From Rhizobium oryzihabitans (GTDB taxonomy: Bacteria; Pseudomonadota; Alphaproteobacteria; Rhizobiales; Rhizobiaceae): a stretch of 64,000 bases of DNA. Under the pieces are notes generated by a model that ran no database searches, was not told where the DNA came from, and saw nothing but the letters and a program-made list of their open reading frames with translations. This document shows, in pieces, positions 1-9,890 of the stretch; positions within the stretch are counted from its first letter, which is position 1, and each line of letters opens with the position of its first letter. A program made the position numbers and the translations under genes. The stretch is from contig NZ_CP048635.1 of NCBI RefSeq assembly GCF_010669145.1, positions 1,868,501 to 1,932,500 of the forward strand, given 5' to 3'.

Positions 1-212
1 CACAAAATTACCCATGAAAGCATAATCCTTCTCTGGTCCTGTCTCTTATTATACGCATAATCCCGATCCGAGGAGACAGCCAGCGGGATATTGCTGCTGA
101 AAAATTGGGAGGAAGGCCGGTTTTCCGGGATTCTTACGGGTATTTTTCTGTAGCGCCATTTTATGATCCTTCGGCCCGTTTCACCCGTTCGATTTGCAAC
201 AGAGGTGGCGTT

Positions 213-1679
213 ATGAGTTTCAAAATCGCTATTATTGGCGCGGGCAGCGTCGGTTTCACGAAAAAACTGTTCACCGATCTCCTGTGCGTGCCGGAGTTTC
301 GCGACATCGAAGTCGCGCTGACGGATATCAGCCAGCACAATCTGGATATGATCAAGGCGATCCTCGAAAAGATCGTTGAGGCCAATGGTTTCCCGGTGAA
401 GGTGACCGCTGATACCGACCGGCGGCGGGCGCTGGAAGGCGCGAAATATATCATCAGCTGCGTGCGGGTCGGCGGGCTGGAAGCCTATGCGGACGACATC
501 CGCATTCCGCTGAAATACGGGATCGATCAGTGCGTGGGCGATACGATCTGCGCCGGCGGCATCCTCTATGGCCAGCGCAACATTCCGGTCATTCTGGATT
601 TCTGCAAGGATATTCGCGAGGTTGCCGCGCCGGGCGCGAAATTCCTAAACTATGCCAACCCCATGGCCATGAACACATGGGCGGCCATCGAATATGGCAA
701 GGTCGATACGGTTGGTCTCTGCCATGGCGTGCAGCACGGTGCCGAACAGATCGCCGAAATTCTCGGTGCGAAAAGCTTGTCCGAACTGGATTACATCTGC
801 TCCGGCATCAACCATCAGACATGGTTCATCGATCTGAGACTGAACGGCCGCAAGATCGGCAAGGAAGAGCTGATTGCCGCCTTCGAGGCGCATCCGGTTT
901 TCTCGCAGCAGGAGAAGCTGCGCATCGATGTGCTGAAGCGTTTCGGCGTCTATTCGACGGAAAGCAACGGCCATCTCTCCGAATATCTGCCGTGGTATCG
1001 CAAGCGGCCGGAGGAAATCGCCCGCTGGATCGACATGTCCGACTGGATTCACGGCGAAACCGGCGGTTACCTGCGCCACTCCACCGAGACGCGGAACTGG
1101 TTTGAAACGGAGTTTCCGCAGTTCCTGGCGTCCGCCGCCAAGCCGATCGATCCGGAAAAGCGCTCCAACGAACATGCGAGCCACATTCTGGAAGCGCTGG
1201 AAACCGGGCGCGTCTATCGCGGTCATTTCAACGTCAGGAACAATGGCGTCATCACCAATCTGCCTTCCGATGCCATCATTGAATCCCCCGGTTTCGTCGA
1301 CCGTTTCGGCATCAACATGGTCTCGGGCGTGACGCTGCCGGAAGCCTGTGCGGCCACCTGCATGGCCTCCATCAACGTGCAGCGCATGTCGGTGCATGCG
1401 GCGGTCAGCGGCGATATCGATCTGCTGAAGCTGGCTGTACTGCACGATCCGCTGGTCGGCGCCGTCGCCACGCCGGAGGAGGTCTGGCAGATGGTGGATG
1501 AGATGGTCGTCGCGCAGGCGCGCTGGCTGCCGCAATATGCGGATGCAGTACCGGCGGCGAAGGAGCGGCTTGCGAAATCCAGCGTCAAGACCCGCGACTG
1601 GGCCGGTGCCGCCCGCCGCAATGTGCGTTCCATTGAAGAACTGCGCGCCGAAAAATCGGCGCTGAAAAAGGCTGTTTGA
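213..1679 (+). CDS. agaL1: GH4 alpha-galactosidase, first gene of alpha-galactoside operon
   Basis: Predicted cytoplasmic glycoside hydrolase of family 4 (488 residues). The family cleaves glycosides by an NAD+ and divalent-metal dependent oxidation/elimination route. Visible features are the dinucleotide-binding GAGS loop (9-12), an NYANPMAM block from residue 146, the metal-site pair Cys170-His171 in CHGVQ, and His201 in a SGINHQ block. I start at 213 because the Rossmann strand begins just after this ATG and AGAGGTGG ends 4 bases upstream; an in-frame upstream start at 105 would add 36 residues with no family character. It heads an operon with a family-5 binding protein, two permeases, a double ATPase and another GH4 gene, the order I recall for the Sinorhizobium meliloti agp (melibiose/raffinose) operon. 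Galactoside specificity is inferred from that synteny; alpha-glucosidase or alpha-galacturonidase activity cannot be excluded. Bases 1-212 hold no recognisable gene and presumably the operon promoter. Confidence 0.85.
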   Translation: MSFKIAIIGAGSVGFTKKLFTDLLCVPEFRDIEVALTDISQHNLDMIKAILEKIVEANGFPVKVTADTDRRRALEGAKYIISCVRVGGLEAYADDIRIPLKYGIDQCVGDTICAGGILYGQRNIPVILDFCKDIREVAAPGAKFLNYANPMAMNTWAAIEYGKVDTVGLCHGVQHGAEQIAEILGAKSLSELDYICSGINHQTWFIDLRLNGRKIGKEELIAAFEAHPVFSQQEKLRIDVLKRFGVYSTESNGHLSEYLPWYRKRPEEIARWIDMSDWIHGETGGYLRHSTETRNWFETEFPQFLASAAKPIDPEKRSNEHASHILEALETGRVYRGHFNVRNNGVITNLPSDAIIESPGFVDRFGINMVSGVTLPEACAATCMASINVQRMSVHAAVSGDIDLLKLAVLHDPLVGAVATPEEVWQMVDEMVVAQARWLPQYADAVPAAKERLAKSSVKTRDWAGAARRNVRSIEELRAEKSALKKAV

Positions 1680-1787
1680 AGGAAATGGCATGGGAACAGG
1701 CCGGGCGGCGGAAGGGAGTTCGTCGCCACGGCCAGAACGATCACAGAGGGTGGGCGGTCGAAGAGCTGCCATTTGGGAGGAATGACG

Positions 1788-3875
1788 ATGTTACTTCAAC
1801 GCAGGATCGGTATCATCTCGGCACTGGGTCTCGGTGTTTCGATGATCGCACTCAATGCGAATGCCTTCGAGACCACCACGCCGCCCGAGCCGCCGCAATT
1901 TCCGGCCGAAGGCAAGATCAATTATGTGGCGCGCGACTCGATCCTCGAATTCAAGGCGCTGCCTGATTACAGCGAGCCTGACTGGGTCAGCGAGAAATTC
2001 GAAAAGACCGGCAAGCTGCCGCCCTTGAAAGAGCGCCTGCCGGAAGAGCCGCTGGTCTACAAGACCGGCAATATGCCCGACGGTATGGGCGTTTACGGCG
2101 ATACGATGCGCCATGTAGTGGGCGGCAGGCCCGAGGGCTGGAACTATATTGCCGGCCAGAGCCAGGGCTGGGGCGGCATCGATATCGCCCTTTCTGAATG
2201 CCTGACGCGCACCGCACCGCTCTTCCAGGTGGATGCCAAGGATACCGAACCGCTGCCCAATCTCGCCAAAAGCTGGGAATGGTCGGAAGACGGCCACAAG
2301 CTGACGATGCATCTTGTCAAGGGCGCCAAATGGTCTGATGGCGAGCCCTTCAATGCCGATGACGTGATGTTTTACTGGGAAGATGCCGTCGTCGATCCGA
2401 ATGTTTCACCGCTTGGCGGCGGCGCATCGCCCGAGGCTTTCGGTGAGGGAACGACGCTGAAGAAGATCGATGATTACACCGTCGAATGGACCTTCAAGGC
2501 GGCTTTTCCCAAGCAATATCTCTATACCATGGCCTATCCGAGCTTCTGCCCAGGGCCGTCGCATATCCTGAAACCGCAGCATCCGAAATATTCCAAGAAC
2601 ACCTACAATCAGTTCAAGAACGCTTTCCCGCCGGAATATATGAACATGCCGGTCATGGGGGCATGGGTGCCGGTCGCTTATCGTCCCGATGACATCATCG
2701 TGCTGCGACGCAATCCCTATTACTGGAAGGTCGATGAGAAGGGGCAGCAGCTGCCTTATCTCAACGAGGTCCATTACAAGCTTTCCACCTGGGCTGACCG
2801 CGATGTGCAGGCCGTGGCGGGATCGGGCGATTTCTCCAACCTCGAACAGCCGGAAAATTTCGTCGCCTCGCTGAAACGCGCCGCCGACCCCAATGCGCCG
2901 GCCCGCCTTGCCTTCGGGCCGCGCCTCATCGGCTATAATCTGCAGATGAATTTCTCCGGCAATGGCTGGGGCAATCCGGATGAGCGCGGGCAGGCCATTC
3001 GCGAGCTGAACCGCAACGAGGTGTTCCGTCAGGCCGTCACATCGGCCATCGACCGTAAGGCAGTCGGCGACTCGCTGGTGAAGGGGCCGTTCACGGCGAT
3101 CTATCCGGGTGGCATTTCGTCGGGCACCAGCTTCTATGACCGCGCCTCCACGGTCTATTACCCCTTCAATCTCGAGGCCGCCAAGGCCGCACTCGCCTCG
3201 ATCGGCCTGAAGGACACGGATGGCGATGGTTTCCTGAATTTCCCGAAGGAAACACTTGGCGGTCGCAATGTCGAAATTACCCTTCTCGTCAATAATGGCT
3301 ATGCGACGGACAAGAGCCTTGCGGAAGGTCTTGTTGGCCAGATGGCGAAACTCGGCCTGCGCGTCGTCATCAACAGCCTGGATTCCAACCAGCGCGATGC
3401 CGCCCATTATGGCGGGCAGTTCGACTGGCTGGTGCGGCGCAACTCCACCGAGCTTTCATCCGTGGTGCAGAATACCGAGCAGCTTGCCCCTGTCGGCCCG
3501 CGCACCAGCTGGAACCATCGCTCTCCCGAAGGCAAGGAACTCGATCTGATGCCATTCGAGAAGGAGATGGCCGACATCGTTCGCAAGTTCATCTCCTCGC
3601 AGGACAATGCCGAGCGGGCGGAACTGATGAAGCAATATCAGAAGGTCTATACGCAGAACCTCTATACGATCGGTCTCACCGAATATCCCGGCGCGCTGAT
3701 CGTCAACAAGCGGTTCTCGAATGTGCCGCAGGGCACGCCGATCTTCATGTTCAACTGGGCTGAAGATTCCATCATTCGCGAACGCCTTTGGGTCGCGGCG
3801 GATAAGCAGGGCAAATACGAACTCTTCCCGCAGCAGCTTCCCGGCAAGCCGGGTGAGGGCGGGCCGATCAACTAA
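1788..3875 (+). CDS. agpA: Periplasmic alpha-galactoside-binding protein, SBP family 5
   Basis: Substrate-binding protein of about 695 residues, larger than the usual 500-540 for family 5, like the AgpA subclass. An N-terminal signal peptide (LLQRRIGIISALGLG then ALNANA-F) directs it to the periplasm. Family-5 signatures include a WKWSEDGHKLTM-like strand, DGEPFNADDVMFYWED and RRNPYYWKVD. Start choice: GGGAGG at 1775-1780 touches the ATG at 1782 but sits 7 bases before the ATG at 1788, so 1788 is favoured; a TTG at 1773 is unlikely. It should deliver alpha-galactosides to the AgpB/AgpC channel although the fold is the peptide/opine type. A long hairpin follows the stop codon before agpB. Confidence 0.85.
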   Translation: MLLQRRIGIISALGLGVSMIALNANAFETTTPPEPPQFPAEGKINYVARDSILEFKALPDYSEPDWVSEKFEKTGKLPPLKERLPEEPLVYKTGNMPDGMGVYGDTMRHVVGGRPEGWNYIAGQSQGWGGIDIALSECLTRTAPLFQVDAKDTEPLPNLAKSWEWSEDGHKLTMHLVKGAKWSDGEPFNADDVMFYWEDAVVDPNVSPLGGGASPEAFGEGTTLKKIDDYTVEWTFKAAFPKQYLYTMAYPSFCPGPSHILKPQHPKYSKNTYNQFKNAFPPEYMNMPVMGAWVPVAYRPDDIIVLRRNPYYWKVDEKGQQLPYLNEVHYKLSTWADRDVQAVAGSGDFSNLEQPENFVASLKRAADPNAPARLAFGPRLIGYNLQMNFSGNGWGNPDERGQAIRELNRNEVFRQAVTSAIDRKAVGDSLVKGPFTAIYPGGISSGTSFYDRASTVYYPFNLEAAKAALASIGLKDTDGDGFLNFPKETLGGRNVEITLLVNNGYATDKSLAEGLVGQMAKLGLRVVINSLDSNQRDAAHYGGQFDWLVRRNSTELSSVVQNTEQLAPVGPRTSWNHRSPEGKELDLMPFEKEMADIVRKFISSQDNAERAELMKQYQKVYTQNLYTIGLTEYPGALIVNKRFSNVPQGTPIFMFNWAEDSIIRERLWVAADKQGKYELFPQQLPGKPGEGGPIN

Positions 3876-3876
3876 A

Positions 3877-3920
3877 GCATTTCCGGTAAAACTGGACCCC
3901 GGTTTTCTGTCCGGAAATGC
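3877..3920 (+). repeat. Hairpin/palindromic repeat after agpA
   Basis: GCATTTCCGG at 3877-3886 pairs exactly with CCGGAAATGC at 3911-3920, with further inner AAAAC/GTTTT pairing. There is no U-run, so it is probably an mRNA-stabilising or attenuating structure rather than a full terminator. Its sequence resembles a palindrome that I recall as common between genes in Rhizobiaceae. Confidence 0.6.
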
Positions 3921-4020
3921 GAATACCTTGAAGTACTCCTCCCGGAGAACACCCGGTACCGGTCGCGCGTGAAGCGCGGCCGGAGACACACGGCCAATCC
4001 AAACCGAGGAAGACCGTTCG

Positions 4021-5028
4021 ATGCTGAGATTTCTGACGATACGTGTAGCATCCGCCATTCCGGTGCTGTTGATCCTGAGCGTGGTAACCTTCGCCATCAT
4101 TCAGGCGCCGCCCGGCGATTATGCCGATTACATCCGCTCGCAGCTGATGAACCAGGGCGGTGCGTCCTTCGAACAGGCGGAAGCGCAGGCGCAGGCCTAC
4201 CGCATCGAACACGGCCTCGATAAGCCGCTCGTCATTCAATATTTCAACTGGATCGGCGGCATCGTCACCCGTGGCGATTTCGGTTACAGCTTCTATTACA
4301 ACAAGCCGGTCGCCGATGTGGTTGGCGAACGCCTGCCGCGCACCATTGCGCTGGCGCTGGTCTGCCACATCTTTGCATCCGTTCTCGGCATCGCCTTCGG
4401 CATCTGGGCGGCCACACGGCAATATTCCTGGGTCGACAATCTTCTGTCGACCATCGCCTTCCTCGGCATGACGATCCCGCGTTTCCTGATGGCGCTGATC
4501 CTCGTCTATCTCATGGTGTTTCATTTCGACGTGTCTGAGATCGGCAGTTTCTTCTCGCCGCAATATGGCGGCGCGCCGTGGTCGTGGGGCAAATTCGTCG
4601 ATCTTGTCAGCCACGTCTGGCCGGTGGTCGCCATCGCCGTCTTCGGTGGGCTGGCCTATAATATGCGGGTGATGCGCGGCAATCTGCTCGATACGCTGAA
4701 TGCGCAATATGTCGAGACGGCCCGCGCCAAGGGCCTTTCGGAAGGTGCGGTCATCATGCGCCATGCGGTGCCGAACGCCGTGCACCCGCTCGTCATGTAT
4801 CAGGGCGTCGTGTTGCCCTACATGCTGAGCGGCGAGATCGAAACCGCGATCATCTTCGCGCTGCCGACCGTCGGCCCGGCCATTGTCGGCTCCATGGCGG
4901 TGGGCGATGTCTATGTCACCGCGACCTTCATGATGGTGCTGGCCGCCACGCTGATCGTCGGCAACATCATCGCCGACATGCTGCTCGCCATGCTCGACCC
5001 ACGCGTCCGCGAATTCGGGAGGGCCTGA
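4021..5028 (+). CDS. agpB: ABC importer permease, DppB type (alpha-galactoside)
   Basis: Inner-membrane permease of 335 residues with about six hydrophobic segments. The N-terminal segment (residues about 9-30) is typical of DppB/OppB proteins. The cytoplasmic EAA loop that contacts the ATPase is visible as ETARAKGLSEGAVIMRHAVP. A GAGGAAG ribosome-binding site precedes the ATG. The stop lies one base before the agpC start, so the two permeases are translationally coupled and should form a heterodimeric channel. Specificity is assigned from the flanking GH4 enzymes. Confidence 0.85.
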   Translation: MLRFLTIRVASAIPVLLILSVVTFAIIQAPPGDYADYIRSQLMNQGGASFEQAEAQAQAYRIEHGLDKPLVIQYFNWIGGIVTRGDFGYSFYYNKPVADVVGERLPRTIALALVCHIFASVLGIAFGIWAATRQYSWVDNLLSTIAFLGMTIPRFLMALILVYLMVFHFDVSEIGSFFSPQYGGAPWSWGKFVDLVSHVWPVVAIAVFGGLAYNMRVMRGNLLDTLNAQYVETARAKGLSEGAVIMRHAVPNAVHPLVMYQGVVLPYMLSGEIETAIIFALPTVGPAIVGSMAVGDVYVTATFMMVLAATLIVGNIIADMLLAMLDPRVREFGRA

Positions 5029-5029
5029 G

Positions 5030-6166
5030 ATGATGGCGTTTGACGAGATGAAGACCGAAACCGCCGCCCCCGCAAAACCCGACCGTTCTGCCCATGGCAA
5101 TGAGAGTTATCTCGCACTTGTCTGGCGTCGTCTCCGGCGCTCGTTCACCGGTATGGTCGGACTGGTGCTGGTGGTCCTGCTGATCCTCATTGCCATCTTC
5201 GCGGATTTCTTCGCGCCGATGAATCCGCTCGAAACCCATGGCAGCTTCTCGCCGCCGCAGGTGGTGCGCTTCAGCGACAAAGACGGCAATGTCAGCCTTT
5301 TGCCACGGGTCTACGCCACCGCCGAGACCGAAGAGCTCGATCCGATCACCTTCCAGCCCATCGTCGGGCCGGACTATGACAATCCGGTTTATCTCGGCTT
5401 TTTCGTCAAAGGTGCGGAATACAGGCTTTTGGGTCTCATCCCGATGAGCCGGCATTTCTTCGGCTCGACGGACGGCCAGCCGGTGCATTTTCTCGGCACC
5501 GACAAGTTCGGACGCGACGTGCTGTCGCGCGCCATCTATGGCTCGCGCATCTCGCTTGCCATTGCCTTGAGCGTCGTCGCCATCGTCACCGTCATCGGCA
5601 CCAGCGTCGGGCTGATGTCAGGCTATTTCGGCGGGCCGCTGGATGCCTGGGTGCAGCGTTTCGTTGAAGTGGTTCTGGCTTTCCCGCAATTGCCGCTTTA
5701 CCTCGCACTGACCTCGCTCATTCCGGTAACCGCACCCACTACCGTGTTCCTCGTCTTCGTCGTCGGCGTCATGTCGGCGCTCGGCTGGGCGCAGATGTCA
5801 CGCGAGGTGCGCGGCAAGACGCTGGCGCTGGCGCGTATCGATTATGTGCGGGCGGCGATTGCCGTCGGGGCCACGGACCGGCGCATCATCTTCCAGCACA
5901 TCCTGCCAAATGTGATGAGCCATGTGATCGTCGCCGTGACGCTGCATATTCCGAGCGTCGTGCTGCTCGAATCCTTCCTCGGTTTCCTCGGCTTTGCGGT
6001 CAAGCCGCCGCTCATCTCTTGGGGGCTGATGCTGCAGGATACCGCGACCTATTCCGTCATCGGTTCCTATCCCTGGATTCTCGCACCTGTTGGTTTCGTG
6101 CTGGTCACGGTCTTCGCCTTCAACGCGCTCGGCGATGGCCTGCGCGATGCCGTTGATCCCTATTGA
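5030..6166 (+). CDS. agpC: ABC importer permease, DppC type (alpha-galactoside)
   Basis: Second inner-membrane permease, 378 residues. After one transmembrane segment (about 42-65) there is a long periplasmic insertion (about 70-150) not seen in plain DppC, then the usual five-helix core. The LGTDKFGRDVLSR motif and the EAA-type loop (DYVRAAIAVGATDRRII) are clear. An ATG at 5033 directly follows the chosen ATG; GGGAGGG at about 5018-5024 suits either. The large insertion may match the unusually long partner binding protein AgpA. Confidence 0.85.
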   Translation: MMAFDEMKTETAAPAKPDRSAHGNESYLALVWRRLRRSFTGMVGLVLVVLLILIAIFADFFAPMNPLETHGSFSPPQVVRFSDKDGNVSLLPRVYATAETEELDPITFQPIVGPDYDNPVYLGFFVKGAEYRLLGLIPMSRHFFGSTDGQPVHFLGTDKFGRDVLSRAIYGSRISLAIALSVVAIVTVIGTSVGLMSGYFGGPLDAWVQRFVEVVLAFPQLPLYLALTSLIPVTAPTTVFLVFVVGVMSALGWAQMSREVRGKTLALARIDYVRAAIAVGATDRRIIFQHILPNVMSHVIVAVTLHIPSVVLLESFLGFLGFAVKPPLISWGLMLQDTATYSVIGSYPWILAPVGFVLVTVFAFNALGDGLRDAVDPY

Positions 6167-6178
6167 GAGGAGCGTAAC

Positions 6179-7849
6179 ATGGTTGCTGCTGCACAGAACA
6201 ACACTTACGCGCCCGCCATCCGCTTTGACGCCGATGACCGAAACGACGACGCCATCATCGATGCGCGCAACATCGCCGTGACCTTTAAGGTGGAGCACGG
6301 AACGGTGGAGGCGGTGAAGGACATCTCCTTCCAGCTTTATCGCGGCGAGACGATTGCCATCGTTGGCGAATCCGGTTCGGGAAAATCCGTCACGGCCCGC
6401 ACCATCATGGGGTTGTTGACGAAGCGGGCGTCCGTTTCGAAATCCGCGACCGTGCGTTTCAACGGCGACGACATTCTGAAGTTTTCGAGCCGCCAGCGGC
6501 GGGCGCTACGCGGCAACCGCATCTCGATGATCTTTCAGGAGCCGATGAGTTCATTGAACCCGATCTATACGATCGGCAGCCAGATCGTCGAGGCGATCCG
6601 CGTTCACTCGAAACTCAGCCGGAAAGAGGCCGAGGCGAGGGCGCTCGATCTGCTGCGGCAGGTGCAGATACCCGAACCGGAAGCGCGGCTGAAGCAATAT
6701 CCGCACCAGCTGTCCGGCGGCCAGCGGCAGCGTGTGATGATCGCCATGGCGCTTTCCAACGATCCGGATGTGCTGATTGCCGATGAGCCAACCACCGCGC
6801 TCGATGTGACGGTGCAGGCGCAGATCCTCAACCTCATCCGCGATCTTCAGAAGAAGCGCGGCATGGCCGTGGTTCTCATCACCCATGACCTGACGATCGT
6901 GAAGCAGTTTTCCGATTATGTTTATGTCATGCAGCATGGCGAGATGCGCGAGCACAACACGACTGAGCGGCTGTTTGCGGCGCCGAACCATCCCTATACA
7001 AAAAAGCTGCTGGCTTCAGAGCCGCATGGCACGGCCAAACCGCTGCCGGAAAATTCCGGCGTGCTGCTGACGGCGAACGGCGTGCGGGTTTCCTTCATGA
7101 TGCGCTACGGCGGCCTGTTCAAGCCCGAACTGAAGGAACTGATCGCCGTCGACAGTCTGGGGCTCACCCTCAATCGGCACGAGACGCTGGGGCTCGTCGG
7201 CGAATCCGGTTCCGGCAAGACGACCTTCGGACAATCCCTGTTGCGGCTGAACGAGCCGGTGGCCGGTGAGGTGATCTTTGATGGCGAGAGGGTCGATGGC
7301 CGGTCCCGATCTCAAATGCGGCCCCTGCGTTCGCGCATGCAGATCGTTTTTCAGGATCCTTTCGCCTCGCTCAACCCACGCATGACCATCGGCCAGATCA
7401 TCGAGGAAGGGCTTGTCATCAACGGGCTGGGCAGGACCAAGGCCGAAAGGCTGGAGCGGGTGCGCGACGCGCTGGAGGCGGCCGGCATGCCCGGCAACAT
7501 CCTCTCACGGTTCCCGCATGAATTTTCCGGCGGCCAGCGCCAGCGTATCGCCATTGCGCGTGCGGTGGCGCTGGAGCCGGAATTCATTCTGCTCGATGAG
7601 CCGACGTCCGCGCTCGACCTTTCCGTTCAAGCGCAGATCATCGACCTGCTCCGCAAGCTGCAGGACGAGCGGGGCTTAAGCTACCTGTTCATCTCGCACG
7701 ACCTGAAGGTCGTTCGCGCGCTCTGCCACCGCGTCATCGTCATGCAGCGCGGCAAGATCGTTGAGGAAGGCCCCGTCGAGGAGGTACTGACCCGCCCGAA
7801 AACCGAATATACTCAGCGGCTTGTACGAGCCGCCTTCGAAATCGCTTGA
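6179..7849 (+). CDS. agpD: Double-domain ABC ATPase (alpha-galactoside importer)
   Basis: Two ATPase domains fused in one 556-residue chain, equivalent to DppD plus DppF. Domain 1 has Walker [11 protein letters not shown] and signature LSGGQRQR; domain 2 has [11 protein letters not shown] and FSGGQRQR. Both have Walker B and switch His ([12 protein letters not shown] and [12 protein letters not shown]), so both ATP sites look competent. The oligopeptide-type C-terminal extension after domain 1 is short. It follows agpC by 12 bases and would sit on the cytoplasmic face of AgpBC. The second GH4 gene starts 22 bases after it. Confidence 0.87.
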   Translation: MVAAAQNNTYAPAIRFDADDRNDDAIIDARNIAVTFKVEHGTVEAVKDISFQLYRGETIAIVGESGSGKSVTARTIMGLLTKRASVSKSATVRFNGDDILKFSSRQRRALRGNRISMIFQEPMSSLNPIYTIGSQIVEAIRVHSKLSRKEAEARALDLLRQVQIPEPEARLKQYPHQLSGGQRQRVMIAMALSNDPDVLIADEPTTALDVTVQAQILNLIRDLQKKRGMAVVLITHDLTIVKQFSDYVYVMQHGEMREHNTTERLFAAPNHPYTKKLLASEPHGTAKPLPENSGVLLTANGVRVSFMMRYGGLFKPELKELIAVDSLGLTLNRHETLGLVGESGSGKTTFGQSLLRLNEPVAGEVIFDGERVDGRSRSQMRPLRSRMQIVFQDPFASLNPRMTIGQIIEEGLVINGLGRTKAERLERVRDALEAAGMPGNILSRFPHEFSGGQRQRIAIARAVALEPEFILLDEPTSALDLSVQAQIIDLLRKLQDERGLSYLFISHDLKVVRALCHRVIVMQRGKIVEEGPVEEVLTRPKTEYTQRLVRAAFEIA

Positions 7850-7871
7850 ATGCCAAATGCCGGAGGTAGAA

Positions 7872-9245
7872 ATGGCAAGAGATCCCAAGATCACATTTAT
7901 CGGCGCAGGTTCCACGGTGTTCATGAAGAACATCATCGGTGACGTGCTGCAACGGCCGGCCCTTTCGGGCGCCACCATCGCGCTGATGGACATCAACCGG
8001 GAAAGGCTGGAGGAAAGCGCCATCGTCGTCAACAAGCTGATTTCGACGCTCGGGGCAAAGGCGAAAGCCGAGACTTATACCGACCAGAAGAAGGCGCTGA
8101 CGGGTGCCGATTTTGTCGTCGTCGCCTTCCAGATCGGCGGTTATGAGCCCTGCACGGTCACCGATTTCGAGGTGCCGCGCAAATATGGCCTGCGCCAGAC
8201 CATTGCCGATACGCTCGGTGTCGGCGGCATCATGCGCGGCCTGCGGACCGTGCCGCATTTGTGGAAGATCTGCGAAGACATACTCGCCGTCTGCCCCAAC
8301 GCGATCATGTTGCAATATGTCAACCCGATGGCGATCAACACCTGGGCGATTGCGGAGAAATACCCGACGATCCGCCAAGTTGGCCTTTGCCATTCGGTGC
8401 AGGGCACGGCCATGGAACTCGCCCACGATCTCGACATTCCCTACGAGGAAATCCGTTATCGTTCGGCCGGCATCAACCACATGGCGTTTTTCCTGGAGTT
8501 CGAGCACCGCCAGCCGGATGGCAGCTACAGGAACCTCTATCCCGATCTCGTGCGCGGCTATCGCGAAGGCCGTGCGCCGAAGCCCGGCTGGAACCCGCGT
8601 TGCCCCAACAAGGTGCGTTACGAGATGCTGACGCGGCTTGGTTATTTCGTCACCGAAAGCTCCGAGCATTTCGCCGAATATACGCCCTATTTCATCAAGG
8701 AAGGGCGCGAGGATTTGATCGAGAAATTCGGCATTCCGCTTGATGAATATCCCAAGCGCTGCATCGAGCAGATCGAGCGCTGGAAGGGGCAGGCGGCGGC
8801 CTATCGTTCGGCCGAGAAGATCGAGGTCAAGCAATCGAAGGAATATGCCTCTTCGATCATCAACTCGGTCTGGACCGGCGAACCCTCGGTGATTTACGGC
8901 AACCAGCGCAACAATGGCTGCATCACCTCGCTGCCGGCCAATTGTGCGGCGGAAGTGCCGTGCCTTGTCGATCATAACGGCGTGCAGCCCACCTATATCG
9001 GCGAGTTGCCGCCGCAGCTCACCGCGCTGATGCGCACCAACATCAATGTGCAGGAACTGACGGTGCGGGCGCTGATGACCGAAAACCGCGAGCACATCTT
9101 CCACGCGGCGATGATGGACCCGCATACGGCGGCGGAACTCGACCTCGACCAGATCTGGTCGCTGGTCGACGATCTCCTCGTCGCGCATCGTGACTGGCTG
9201 CCGGAATGGACGCAGGTGGAGGTGAAGCGGGCGCGGGCGGTTTAA
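7872..9245 (+). CDS. agaL2: GH4 alpha-galactosidase, last gene of operon
   Basis: Second family-4 glycoside hydrolase (457 residues), clearly a paralogue rather than a recent duplicate of the first gene. Key residues are GAGS near the N-terminus, QYVNPMAINTWA, Cys173-His174 in CHSVQ, a SAGINHMAF block and NQRNNGCITSLP near the C-terminus. The start at 7872 is supported by CGGAGGTAG just upstream; an in-frame TTG at 7821 would overlap agpD. CHSVQ matches classical MelA more closely than the CHGVQ of the first enzyme, so the two may split alpha-galactoside substrates. Confidence 0.85.
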   Translation: MARDPKITFIGAGSTVFMKNIIGDVLQRPALSGATIALMDINRERLEESAIVVNKLISTLGAKAKAETYTDQKKALTGADFVVVAFQIGGYEPCTVTDFEVPRKYGLRQTIADTLGVGGIMRGLRTVPHLWKICEDILAVCPNAIMLQYVNPMAINTWAIAEKYPTIRQVGLCHSVQGTAMELAHDLDIPYEEIRYRSAGINHMAFFLEFEHRQPDGSYRNLYPDLVRGYREGRAPKPGWNPRCPNKVRYEMLTRLGYFVTESSEHFAEYTPYFIKEGREDLIEKFGIPLDEYPKRCIEQIERWKGQAAAYRSAEKIEVKQSKEYASSIINSVWTGEPSVIYGNQRNNGCITSLPANCAAEVPCLVDHNGVQPTYIGELPPQLTALMRTNINVQELTVRALMTENREHIFHAAMMDPHTAAELDLDQIWSLVDDLLVAHRDWLPEWTQVEVKRARAV

Positions 9246-9315
9246 GGCTCTATCGCTAAGACAATACGAGGCCGCGGTTTCACCCTGCGGCCTCTGACTA
9301 TTTAAGGTGAGCCGT

Positions 9316-9434
9316 TCCTCCGTCATGCCGGACTAGATCCGGCATCCAGCCACGGCGCGTCTGCGCCGTGAAAGGACTCTCTCGCGATCAAAGACTTGAT
9401 CGCGCTAGACCCCGGATCAAGTCCGGGGTGACGG
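9316..9434. repeat. Intergenic palindromic repeat, family A, copy 1
   Basis: A mosaic of inverted repeats beginning CCTCCGTCATGCCGGA and ending CCGGGGTGACGG, with inner palindromes GGCGCG/CGCGCC-like and GCGATCAA/TTGATCGC. An almost identical copy lies at 20321-20440. It resembles the rhizobial intergenic mosaic elements (RIME class); no transposase is encoded. Confidence 0.75.
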
Positions 9435-9526
9435 GCTGCGGATGATGCGGCTTTGCCAAACGAGGCCGTTTCATCGGGCTTTGCAACCCCTGCGGTCTGC
9501 CTTCGGACTTGTCGCAGAGGCCCTAA

Positions 9527-9621
9527 ACACACTCGCCGTCATCCTCGGGCTTGACCCGAGGATCCATCGTCGCGCCGGGTTGTGGATCCTCGGGTCAAGC
9601 CCGAGGATGACGGCGAGTGTG
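9527..9621. repeat. Intergenic palindromic repeat, family B, copy 1
   Basis: Long near-perfect palindrome: the left arm from ACTCGCCGTCATCC through the GGGCTTGACCCGAGGATCCA block is mirrored by the right arm ending GGATGACGGCGAGTGT. A second copy of the core is at 15971-16052. Family A and B share the outer CCGTCAT end, suggesting related elements. Confidence 0.75.
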
Positions 9622-9890
9622 GTGTTAGCAACCTCTGGGCAGTCGCGACAACAGCAGCAAAACCTCTGACGAGCGAAATTGCGCCCTCCCAGCTTCCTGT
9701 ACGAAACATCCTTGGGTCATTTGACTTGTGTCAAGGCCACAAAACACCTCGACGCCTAAACAGCCGCATGACCCGGCCCATTTCCTCAAACAGAAGAAAT
9801 GCCGGGTGCGAATTCTGAACGCGATGGTGGCTGGCTTCTTCGGTTTTTACGTATTACGGTTGAAACCTGAAGGGTTCATGGGGAAGACGG

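Larger units (their letters stand above)
9246..9890. other. Intergenic region with hairpin and two palindromic repeats
   Basis: 645 bases without a convincing gene. It contains a hairpin ending the agp operon (GAGGCCGC at 9268-9275 with GCGGCCTC at 9287-9294, no U-run), one copy each of repeat families A and B described separately, and about 270 bases before the exporter gene where I see no gene and no clear promoter. Short open frames across it follow the palindromes and look spurious. Confidence 0.6.

Noticed and set aside
7740..9326. 528-codon open frame antisense to agaL2
   Set aside because: Shadow of a well-supported GH4 gene; no domain of its own.
9246..9700. CRISPR-like array
   Set aside because: The repeated blocks are long single palindromes with no regular spacing or multiple direct repeats.
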